Positions 21,254 to 27,390 of a stretch of DNA of 27,390 nucleotides are shown here, piece after piece (within the stretch, counting starts at the first letter, position 1; every line of letters starts with the position of its first letter). Source of the stretch: an uncultured Oscillospiraceae bacterium (GTDB taxonomy: Bacteria; Bacillota; Clostridia; Oscillospirales; Ruminococcaceae). Location: NCBI GenBank assembly GCA_910579545.1, contig CAJTVI010000032.1:1-27390 (forward strand), written 5' to 3'. The notes below the pieces were generated by a model. The model saw only the letters and a program-made list of their open reading frames with translations, was not told the origin of the DNA and searched no databases. Position numbers and translations under genes: made by a program.

Positions 21254-21290
21254 ATCCCATGATGGGGGTCTGGGGGGCGAGCCCCCCAGA
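21254..21290 (-). repeat. Double-hairpin intergenic module, copy 4 (degenerate)
   Basis: On the minus strand the order is TCTGGGGGGCTCGCCCCCCAG-type hairpin (21269-21290), then CCCCCATCATGGGA. The second hairpin is weak (only ATCAT/ATGAT arms). The CCCCCAT linker next to the G/C hairpin matches the other copies. It lies just downstream of the lipoprotein gene. Confidence 0.55.
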
Positions 21291-21311
21291 TTGGCCCAAG
21301 CCCAACCCGCG

Positions 21312-22901
21312 TTACCCCCTCACCGCCCAGGTCAGGTCAATGCTGGGCGCAAAGGGGCTGAACACGACCCCCTCGATGCCGGGCGCCACCAGCAGCGCCT
21401 TGGTCTGGTAAAAAAGGGGCAGCACCGGGCACTCAGCCAGCAAAATGCGCTCGGCGTTCTCCATCGCGCCGGCCCATCCGGCGCCGCCGGGGGTCAGGCC
21501 CTCCGCCTCGGCCATCGCCTGCACAAACGCCGGCGCGTCCAGGGCGCACACCCCATCCGGCCCAAACTGCCGCAACAGGCTGGCCGGGCTGCTGTTCTGG
21601 GGCGCAAAGGGGGCCAGCGCGATCTCGTAATCCCCGGCCGCCAGCCTTTGCTGCAATTCCTCCATCGGCAGCTCCTGCACCTTGCAAAACAGCGAAAGCT
21701 GCCGCTGCCACTCCTGGTTCACCTGCCCAAACAGCTGGGCGTACCCCTGTGGCACCAGCACGGTCAGGCCGGTCACCTGCGCCGTGCCCAGCTCGGCCAG
21801 CGCCTCCCGGTAAAGCTGCACCGGTTCCCCCAGCGCCGGCAGGGTTCGGCCCGCGCCGTAATCCATGTCCGGCGGGGTCAGGCCTTCGGCCGGCGCGCAG
21901 CCCTCCGGCAGTTGGAGGGCAAGGCCGTAGGCCACCGCCCCCAGCGCCCGGCGCAGCTGGGCGCTGGCCAGCGGCCCCTCATCGCACCGGAACACCAGCC
22001 CCCAGGTGGTGGTGGTGTAGGGCAGCTCGGTCAGCCCGGTGCCCAGCGGCCCGTCGTAAAGGGCCGCGTCGCACTTTTCGCCCGTGATCAGCTCCACCGG
22101 CCCCGGCTGCGCCGGCCGCTGCTGCCCGTCCGACCCCGCGCCGGACTCCGCGCTGCCCGGCGCGGTGGCCTCGGTTTGCGCCAGCACGATCCGCAGGCTG
22201 CCGATCTGGCCGCCCACCGCCGCCCGCCGCAAAAACAGGCCGCTCTCGGTCCAGTTGTACAGATAAAAGCTGCCGTTGCCAATGGTGGTGCCCATGCCCA
22301 GCCCGTAGGCCCCGCCGGTGCCCTCAAAAAATTCCTCGTCGCAGGGCATCGCCCCCGGCAGGCAGAGCTTTTCGGCAAACCCCTCGTCCGGCGCGCGCAG
22401 GGTGATCTCCAGGGTCAGCTCATCCAGCGCCCGCACCCCCAGCCGCCCGGGGTCGCCCCCCGCCAGCAGCTCCTCGCTGCCCGCAATGTTCCCCAACACC
22501 TCGGCGTAGGGGCTGGCCGTCTCGGGCAAAAACACCCGCCGCAGCCCAAACACAAAATCCTCGGCCGTCACCGCATAGCCCGCGTCCTCGCCCCGGCGGG
22601 CCGCATACCGCATCCCCGCCCTGAGCCGGAAGGTCCACACCCGCCCGTCCGCCGATACCTCGGCGCTCTCGGCGCAGTCCAGCTGGGGCACCCCCTCGGC
22701 GTCCAGCCGGTACAGCCCGCTGAACAGATGGGTCACCGCAATGATCTCGGGGCTCTCGGCCGCCAGCTGCGGGTCCAGGTTGGCCGGCACCCGCGCCGCC
22801 CGCCAGGTAAAGCTGCTGCCGCCGCCCCCGCAGCCCGCCAGCCCGGCCGCGCAAAACAGCCCCGCCAACAGTTTTATCCAAACACGCCGTATCCTGCGCA
22901 C
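21312..22901 (-). CDS. Extracellular solute-binding lipoprotein, family 5 (OppA-like)
   Basis: This 529-residue protein starts with a basic N-region and hydrophobic stretch ending in the lipobox LAGC (Cys24), so it is predicted to be lipid-anchored on the outer face of the membrane. The mature part has the family 5 pattern ANLDPQLAAESPEIIAVTHL, then FSGLYRLDAEGVPQL, VWTFRLRAGMRYA and AVTAEDFVFGLRRVF, typical of oligopeptide/nickel ABC-importer binding proteins. A Ser/Gly/Ala/Pro-rich linker (about residues 240-260) interrupts the domain. No permease or ATPase genes are adjacent, so it is an orphan here and its substrate is unknown. GTG start; AGGAGAGA lies upstream on the minus strand. Confidence 0.87.
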   Translation of the reverse strand: MRRIRRVWIKLLAGLFCAAGLAGCGGGGSSFTWRAARVPANLDPQLAAESPEIIAVTHLFSGLYRLDAEGVPQLDCAESAEVSADGRVWTFRLRAGMRYAARRGEDAGYAVTAEDFVFGLRRVFLPETASPYAEVLGNIAGSEELLAGGDPGRLGVRALDELTLEITLRAPDEGFAEKLCLPGAMPCDEEFFEGTGGAYGLGMGTTIGNGSFYLYNWTESGLFLRRAAVGGQIGSLRIVLAQTEATAPGSAESGAGSDGQQRPAQPGPVELITGEKCDAALYDGPLGTGLTELPYTTTTWGLVFRCDEGPLASAQLRRALGAVAYGLALQLPEGCAPAEGLTPPDMDYGAGRTLPALGEPVQLYREALAELGTAQVTGLTVLVPQGYAQLFGQVNQEWQRQLSLFCKVQELPMEELQQRLAAGDYEIALAPFAPQNSSPASLLRQFGPDGVCALDAPAFVQAMAEAEGLTPGGAGWAGAMENAERILLAECPVLPLFYQTKALLVAPGIEGVVFSPFAPSIDLTWAVRG

Positions 22902-23035
22902 GCTCCGTCTCTCCTCTTCATCCCCAAAAGCGGGCCGCGGCCCTGCGTCCCCGCCGCAAACCGGCCCTGCTTTACTCTATGCCCGGGGCGGGCCGCAGTG
23001 TTGCATTCCCGCCCAAAAATTGTATCTGAATCTTA

Positions 23036-23064
23036 AATATACCAGATTTCACAGCTTTCGTCAA
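23036..23064 (-). promoter_or_regulatory. Minus-strand promoter of the solute-binding lipoprotein
   Basis: On the minus strand, TTGACG (complement of 23059-23064) and TATATT (complement of 23036-23041) are 17 bp apart, a near-consensus match. Transcription would run toward the lipoprotein gene with a leader of about 130 nt. Confidence 0.75.
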
Positions 23065-23085
23065 AAATCCGCACCCCCTTTTGCG

Positions 23086-23114
23086 TTGCGCCGCCCGCCA
23101 AAACCGATTATAAT
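23086..23114 (+). promoter_or_regulatory. Plus-strand promoter of murD
   Basis: TTGCGC (23086-23091) and a perfect TATAAT (23109-23114) are 17 bp apart. Transcription would start near 23121, about 45 nt before the murD start. It diverges from the lipoprotein promoter, with the two -35 boxes only 21 bp apart. Confidence 0.75.
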
Positions 23115-23164
23115 AGAAAAGGCGCTTTCTGCGCCGCTTGATCAGAAAAAGGAGAGTGGGCCTT

Positions 23165-24580
23165 ATGCAATCGGACCGCGACGCGCTGGCCGCCCTTGTG
23201 CGGGGCAAAAAGGTGGCCTTTATCGGGGCGGGGGTCAGCCACCGGGAGCTGATCCCCCAGTTTGTCGAGATGGGGGCGCAGGTCACCCTCTGCGACCGCA
23301 AAAACAGCTTAGAGGAGTTTGGCGAGACCGGCCGGATGCTGGCGGGCCTTGGCATCTCGTTCAGCCTGGGCGAAGGGTACATGGACGGCTTTGCCGGGCA
23401 GGACGTCATCCTGCGCACCCCCGGCTTTGAATATTATACCCCCGCTTTGCAGGCCGCAAAGGCCGCCGGCGCCCTCGTCACCAGCGAGATGGAGCTCTTT
23501 TTTGCGTACTGCCCCTGCGAGCTGATCGCGGTCACCGGGTCGGACGGCAAAACCACCACCACCAGCCTCATCGCGGCCATGCTGCAAAAGGCCGGCCGCA
23601 CCGTGCATCTGGGCGGCAACATCGGCCGGGCGCTGCTGCCCATTTTAGCCGAGGTGTCGCCAACCGACGCCGCGGTGGTCGAGCTGTCCAGCTTCCAGCT
23701 TATCAGCATGCGGCGCAGCCCTAAGGTGGCGGTGGTCACCAATGTCACCCCCAACCACCTGGACCACCACAAGGATATGCAGGAGTACATCGACGCCAAG
23801 CGCAACATCCTCTTGTATCAGGATGCCGGCTGCCGCGCGGTGCTGGGGTACGAAAACGAGGTCAGCCGCGCCATGCAGGCCGACTGCAAGGGCCGGCAGG
23901 TCTGGTTTACCCGGCTGCGCGAGACCACCGACGGCGCGTTTTTGCGGGCGGACGGCATGCTCTGCATGGCCGAGCCGGACCCCGCCGCGCCCGGCGGGAC
24001 CAGGGTCACCCCCATCCTGCCCCAAAGCGAGGTCAAGCTGCGGGGGCTGCACAACATCGAAAACCTGCTGGCCGCGGCGGCGGCGGTCTGGGGCCGGGTG
24101 CCGGTCTCGGCCATCGCGGCGGTGGGCTCCAGCTTTACCGGGGTCGAGCACCGCATCGAGCCGGTGCGGCTGCTGGACGGTGTTCAGTGGTACAACGATT
24201 CCATCGGCACCAGCCCCACCCGCACCATCGCGGGGCTGCGCAGCTTTTCGCAAAAGCTCATCCTCATCGCCGGCGGGTACGACAAGCACATCCCCTACGA
24301 GCCGCTCGCCCCCGAGATCCTCGCCCATGTCAAGGTGCTGGTGCTCATGGGGGCCACCGGCCCCCGCATCGAGGCGGCAGTGCGGGCCGAGCCGGGCTTT
24401 GCCGCCGCCGGGCTCACCCTCCTGCACGCCGGCAGCATGGAGGAGGCGGTGGCCCTGGCGCGCCAGGCCGCCAAGCCGGGGGACGAGGTCATCCTCTCGC
24501 CGGCCTCGGCCAGCTTCGATCTCTACCCCAACTTCGAGGAGCGGGGCCGGCACTTCAAGCGGCTGGTCAACGCCCTGTGA
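23165..24580 (+). CDS. murD: UDP-N-acetylmuramoylalanine-D-glutamate ligase
   Basis: This 471-residue cytoplasmic ligase adds D-glutamate to UDP-MurNAc-L-Ala in peptidoglycan synthesis. Visible motifs are the N-terminal Rossmann-like KKVAFIGAGVSHRELI, the ATP-binding loop TGSDGKTTTT (about 124-133), VELSSFQL, NVTPNHLDHH, the Mur-ligase ENLLAAAAA and GVEHRIEPV, WYNDSIGTSPTRT, and the MurD-type LIAGGYDKHIPYEPL. The start at 23165 is 8 nt after AAGGAGAG. The frame is open 27 nt further but lacks a site there. It stands away from other mur/fts genes. Its stop overlaps the next gene's GTG. Confidence 0.95.
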   Translation: MQSDRDALAALVRGKKVAFIGAGVSHRELIPQFVEMGAQVTLCDRKNSLEEFGETGRMLAGLGISFSLGEGYMDGFAGQDVILRTPGFEYYTPALQAAKAAGALVTSEMELFFAYCPCELIAVTGSDGKTTTTSLIAAMLQKAGRTVHLGGNIGRALLPILAEVSPTDAAVVELSSFQLISMRRSPKVAVVTNVTPNHLDHHKDMQEYIDAKRNILLYQDAGCRAVLGYENEVSRAMQADCKGRQVWFTRLRETTDGAFLRADGMLCMAEPDPAAPGGTRVTPILPQSEVKLRGLHNIENLLAAAAAVWGRVPVSAIAAVGSSFTGVEHRIEPVRLLDGVQWYNDSIGTSPTRTIAGLRSFSQKLILIAGGYDKHIPYEPLAPEILAHVKVLVLMGATGPRIEAAVRAEPGFAAAGLTLLHAGSMEEAVALARQAAKPGDEVILSPASASFDLYPNFEERGRHFKRLVNAL

Positions 24581-25581
24581 TCCGCGCGCTGGACGGGCAG
24601 GACCCCGCCGGCCGGGGGGCGGAACGGGCCTTTCTGGCCGCCGCCGAGGCCCAGCCGCTGCCGGGCGCCGAGCTCGTCTCGGCCTGGTACGCCTTCGGCA
24701 AGGGGCAGGCGCGGGGGGCGGGCGGCTGGCACTTTTTCACCGCCGGCCCGGATGAGCCGCCCTTCGCGCTGGCCCTGCGGCGCGGCGCGGCCTGGGCCTG
24801 CGGCGGCCACGACCCCGGCGAGTGGGGGGATTTTTTGCGGTACGTCCATGCCCGGCGGCTCACCCTGTCCGACGGCGGACCGCTGCCGCAGGGCTTTGCG
24901 CCCGCCGCGCAAATGCGGGGCTTCTGCCTGCCCGTGCGTCCGGACACCCCCGCCCCGCCGCCCCTGCCCGACGGCTGGCGGCTGGCCGGGCTCAAAACCG
25001 CCGGGCCGCTGGCCGATTTTTTGCTGCGGGAGGGGGCCTTTGACGAGGATGCGCCGATGGGGGACGCGCCGCACATCTGCGCCGCGCCGCCTGTTCCCGC
25101 CGCCCCGGCAGGGGAGGGGGCCAAGCCAGGCCCTGCCGACCCGACTGTTCCCGCCGCGCCGCCTGTGCCCGCCGCCCCGGCGGCGCAAAACGCCCCGGCC
25201 CCCAATGTCCCGGATGCCGGCCGGCAGGCAGCCGCCCTCTTTGCCCGCGAGCTGGACGCCCGGGCCGCGGTGGGGCTGGGGTATGCCGCCCTGCTGCTGA
25301 GCCCGGAGGGGCAGCCCGCCGCCGGCCTTGCCGCCTTTACCGGGGTGCACGGCCATGCGGTGAGCCTTGCGGCGGTGCAGGTGCGGGCCGGCCTGCGGGG
25401 CCACGGGCTGGGCGGCTGGCTGGTGCAGACCGCCGCCGCCATCGCGCACCACGGCGGCAGCGCCGTCTGGCTGCTCTGCCGCCCCGAGCGGGCCGGCTTT
25501 TACACCCGCCTCGGCTTCCAGCCCCAGGGCGGCTGGCTCTGCCTTGCGCCCGCCCAGGAGACTCAAAACCGCGGCGTTTGA
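24577..25581 (+). CDS. GNAT-type acetyltransferase with Pro/Ala-rich insert
   Basis: This protein is 334 residues long if it starts at GTG 24577, which overlaps the murD stop as GTGA and implies translational coupling. The C-terminal part has the GNAT acetyl-CoA motif (AVQVRAGLRGHGLGGWLVQT, about 264-283, with RGHGLG) and the family's late CRPERAGFYTRLGFQPQGGW. The N-terminal ~165 residues match no domain I know. Residues 169-215 are a Pro/Ala/Gly-rich low-complexity linker with internal near-repeats of APPVPAAPA, splitting the GNAT fold from what precedes it. The substrate is unknown. Coupling to murD hints at cell-envelope metabolism, but this is only context. Confidence 0.75.
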   Translation: MIRALDGQDPAGRGAERAFLAAAEAQPLPGAELVSAWYAFGKGQARGAGGWHFFTAGPDEPPFALALRRGAAWACGGHDPGEWGDFLRYVHARRLTLSDGGPLPQGFAPAAQMRGFCLPVRPDTPAPPPLPDGWRLAGLKTAGPLADFLLREGAFDEDAPMGDAPHICAAPPVPAAPAGEGAKPGPADPTVPAAPPVPAAPAAQNAPAPNVPDAGRQAAALFARELDARAAVGLGYAALLLSPEGQPAAGLAAFTGVHGHAVSLAAVQVRAGLRGHGLGGWLVQTAAAIAHHGGSAVWLLCRPERAGFYTRLGFQPQGGWLCLAPAQETQNRGV

Positions 25582-25656
25582 GCCCTGTCCGGCACAGTTC
25601 TAAAGATATACGATATTTCGCGTTTTTAGATTGCAAAAATAAAACAAAAACGACCT

Positions 25657-25675
25657 GCCCCTGCGCGGCAGGGGC
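25657..25675 (-). other. Hairpin with T-rich flank in minus orientation
   Basis: GCCCCTGC (25657-25664) and GCAGGGGC (25668-25675) form an 8-bp stem around GCG. On the minus strand it is followed by AGGTCGTTTTTGTTTTATTT, a good terminator tail. On the plus strand no U-tract follows. No minus-strand gene upstream of it is visible, so its use is unclear. Confidence 0.45.
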
Positions 25676-25715
25676 GGGGCTGCCCACCCCCAGACCGCCC
25701 CGCCAATAATTTTAC

Positions 25716-25819
25716 ACCCGCCCCGGTGGGCCCAAAAGCCACCCGCCCCGGCGGCCCAAAACCTCGCCCCGGCGGCCCAAACCCCGCCCCGGCGGCCCAA
25801 ACCCCGCCCGCCCCAGCGG
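25716..25819. repeat. GC-rich tandem repeat upstream of the PLP-enzyme gene
   Basis: The core CGCCCCGGCGGCCCAAA recurs with starts at 25719, 25744, 25765 and 25785, plus a degenerate copy to about 25819 (spacing 25, 21, 20). The array occupies most of the gap before the 25839 start and ends about 10 nt before its AAAGGAG site. The rest of the 25582-25838 gap holds an A/T-rich stretch (25600-25650) without a clear promoter. Confidence 0.7.
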
Positions 25820-25838
25820 CGACATAAAGGAGAAAAAG

Positions 25839-27107
25839 ATGATCGAGGAATTTTTCCCGGTTTCCCAGCCCATGCGCCGGCTGGACGAGCAGGCCATGGC
25901 CCTCTGCCAGGAGCCTTTTGCCCGCATCGAGCGGATCAAGGAGCACAACCAGCTCAAGATGCTGCGCGCCTTTATCGACTGCGGCGTGGCCGCCACCCAT
26001 CTGGTGGGCAGTACCGGCTACGGCTACGATGACGCCGGGCGGGACAAGCTGGACGCCCTCTTTGCCCGGGTGATGGGGGCCGAGGACGCGCTCTGCCGCA
26101 GCCATTTTCTGTCCGGCACCCACGCGCTCACGGTGGCGCTGTTCGGCTGCCTGCGCACCGGCGACACCCTGCTGGCCGCCACCGGCCGCCCCTACGACAC
26201 CCTGGCCGGGGTCATCGGCATCGGGGGGGAGGGCGCGGGCTGCGGCAGCCTGGCCGAGTACGGGGTCGGTTACGACGAGGCCCCGCTGCTGCCAGACGGC
26301 GGCCCCGACCTTGCCCTCATCGCCCAAAAGGCCAAAACCGCGGCGGTCTGCCACATCCAGCGCAGCCGGGGCTACGCAAACCGCCCGGCCCTGAGCCTTG
26401 AAACGATCGGCCGGATCGCCCGCGCGGCCCGCGCGGCCAACCCAAATATTATCGTTTTTGTGGACAACTGCTACGGCGAGTTTACCCAAACGGCCGAGCC
26501 CACCAGCGCCGGGGCGGACCTCATCGTGGGCAGCCTTATCAAGAATCCGGGCGGCGGCATCGCGCCCACCGGCGGCTACATCGGCGGCCGGGCCGACCTT
26601 GTGGAGCGCTGCGGCCACCGGCTCACCGCGCCGGGCACCGGGCGGGAGCTGGGCTGCACCCTGGACGTGCTGCGGCAGATGTACCTCGGGCTCTACTACG
26701 CGCCGGGCGTCACGGCCGAGGCGCTCAAAAGCAGCGTCTACGCCAGCGCCCTGCTGGGGCTGCTGGGCCGTCCGGCCCTGCCCGCGCCGGACGCCGACCG
26801 CAACGACATCATCACCAGCTTCGATGCCGGCAGCGCCGAGGCGCTGGTGGGCTTCTGCCAGGGCATCCAGGCCGGCAGCCCCATCGACAGCTTTGTGCGT
26901 CCCGAGCCCTACGCCATGCCGGGCTACACCAGCCAGGTGGTCATGGCGGCGGGCGCGTTCACCCTGGGCAGCAGCATCGAGCTCTCCTGCGACGGCCCGC
27001 TGCGCCCGCCCTACACCGCCTACCTGCAGGGCGGCCTCAACTTTGCGGCCAGCCGCGCCGGCATCCTCCTGGCCGCCCAAAAGGCCTTCGGCCCCTCCGC
27101 CGGCTAA
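25839..27107 (+). CDS. Methionine gamma-lyase family PLP enzyme (aluminium-resistance protein family)
   Basis: This 422-residue protein resembles COG4100 cystathionine beta-lyase/aluminium-resistance-type proteins. Motifs are GYGYDDAGRDKLD (61-73), SHFLSGTHALTVALFG (88-103), the PLP-ring-contacting Asp in VFVDNCYGEF (206-215, Asp209), and the lysine that should form the Schiff base in GSLIKNPGGGIAPTGGYI (231-248, Lys235). Such enzymes act on sulfur amino acids, but the exact substrate is not known. The start follows AAAGGAG. The last 18 codons and the stop lie in the first copy of a 96-bp tandem duplication. Confidence 0.88.
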   Translation: MIEEFFPVSQPMRRLDEQAMALCQEPFARIERIKEHNQLKMLRAFIDCGVAATHLVGSTGYGYDDAGRDKLDALFARVMGAEDALCRSHFLSGTHALTVALFGCLRTGDTLLAATGRPYDTLAGVIGIGGEGAGCGSLAEYGVGYDEAPLLPDGGPDLALIAQKAKTAAVCHIQRSRGYANRPALSLETIGRIARAARAANPNIIVFVDNCYGEFTQTAEPTSAGADLIVGSLIKNPGGGIAPTGGYIGGRADLVERCGHRLTAPGTGRELGCTLDVLRQMYLGLYYAPGVTAEALKSSVYASALLGLLGRPALPAPDADRNDIITSFDAGSAEALVGFCQGIQAGSPIDSFVRPEPYAMPGYTSQVVMAAGAFTLGSSIELSCDGPLRPPYTAYLQGGLNFAASRAGILLAAQKAFGPSAG

Positions 27108-27242
27108 GGCCGGCAAAGGCGTGCCGCCGCCTGTGCCGCGGGCCACAGCCGCGCCGGCATCCTCCTGGCCGCCCAAAAGGCCTTCGGCCCTCCTGCCGGC
27201 TGAGGCCGGCAAAGGCGTGCCGCCGCCTGTGCCGCGGGCCAC
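27051..27242. repeat. 96-bp tandem duplication spanning the end of the PLP-enzyme gene
   Basis: The copies at 27051-27146 and 27147-27242 are nearly identical. An 11-bp start of a third copy (AGGCGCGCCGG) follows at 27243. The unit contains the codons for AGILLAAQKAFGP, the stop, and about 40 bp of 3' flank. The stop is TAA in the first copy and TGA at the same place in the second. The stop lies in the loop of GCCGGC-TAAG-GCCGGC (27099-27114). The second copy therefore carries a pseudo C-terminus with no start. Confidence 0.88.
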
Positions 27243-27390
27243 AGGCGCGCCGGCCCGCCCGCACTTGCACTCCCTGCAAATGCCCGCCGGCCGTGCTTCC
27301 AGCGACCGTCCGCCGCCCTCACTCCCGGCAGCTGTCTGCCGATTTCGTGCAGCCCGCGTGGGCCTGCATCCCGCCCCGCGGCAGCGCGTC
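27243..27390. other. Non-coding remainder of window
   Basis: About 150 bp of C-rich sequence to the window edge. I see no supportable gene, terminator with U-tract or promoter on either strand. Confidence 0.4.

Noticed and set aside
20460..23036. 858-codon plus-strand frame
   Set aside because: It overlaps the end of the DUF362 gene, the repeat region and then lies antisense to the well-supported lipoprotein gene. Composition is His/Pro/Arg-rich with no domain.
27037..27322. Minus-strand frames at the right edge with internal repeats
   Set aside because: Their repeated protein sequence is only the shadow of the 96-bp DNA duplication. No ribosome binding site or family match.

Overview
The window carries the S10-spc-alpha ribosomal protein supercluster of a high-GC Gram-positive anaerobe. 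I infer a Clostridia member, probably of the Oscillospirales / Ruminococcaceae type. The grounds are the Bacillota-style gene order (adk, map, a KOW-domain gene, infA and rpmJ between secY and rpsM), rpsD inside the alpha operon between rpsK and rpoA, the short zinc-type S14, a zinc-type adenylate kinase and strong AGGAGG ribosome binding sites. Species cannot be fixed from sequence reading alone.

Layout. 1-439: the 3' end of a Pro/Tyr/Gly-rich membrane protein. 440-1296: a repeat-rich intergenic region (an inverted-repeat element, a double hairpin and a 19-20 bp tandem array), then a near-consensus promoter and a leader of about 410 nt. 1297-17502: one strand of co-oriented genes: rpsJ-rplC-rplD-rplW-rplB-rpsS-rplV-rpsC-rplP-rpmC-rpsQ, rplN-rplX-rplE-rpsN-rpsH-rplF-rplR-rpsE-rpmD-rplO-secY-adk-map-KOW-infA-rpmJ, rpsM-rpsK-rpsD-rpoA-rplQ. 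A 14-bp-stem intrinsic terminator closes the cluster at about 17516-17557. These genes build ribosomal subunits, the protein export channel, RNA polymerase alpha, initiation factor 1 and two housekeeping enzymes.

17560-27390: a looser region with separate transcription units: a PRPP synthetase with its own promoter, a two-TM hypothetical protein, a DUF362 protein behind a strong promoter, a second repeat-rich intergenic region, a minus-strand oligopeptide-binding-type lipoprotein diverging from murD, a GNAT protein translationally coupled to murD, and a PLP-dependent methionine gamma-lyase family protein whose 3' end lies in a 96-bp tandem duplication.

The unusual parts are structural. L30 carries a roughly 95-residue Lys/Ala/Pro-rich histone-H1-like N-terminal tail built of 19-residue repeats. 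A 63-bp hairpin sequence is tandemly duplicated inside the spc operon between rpsN and rpsH. Two dispersed palindromic repeat families recur between genes. I saw no rRNA, tRNA, CRISPR array, transposase or defence system.
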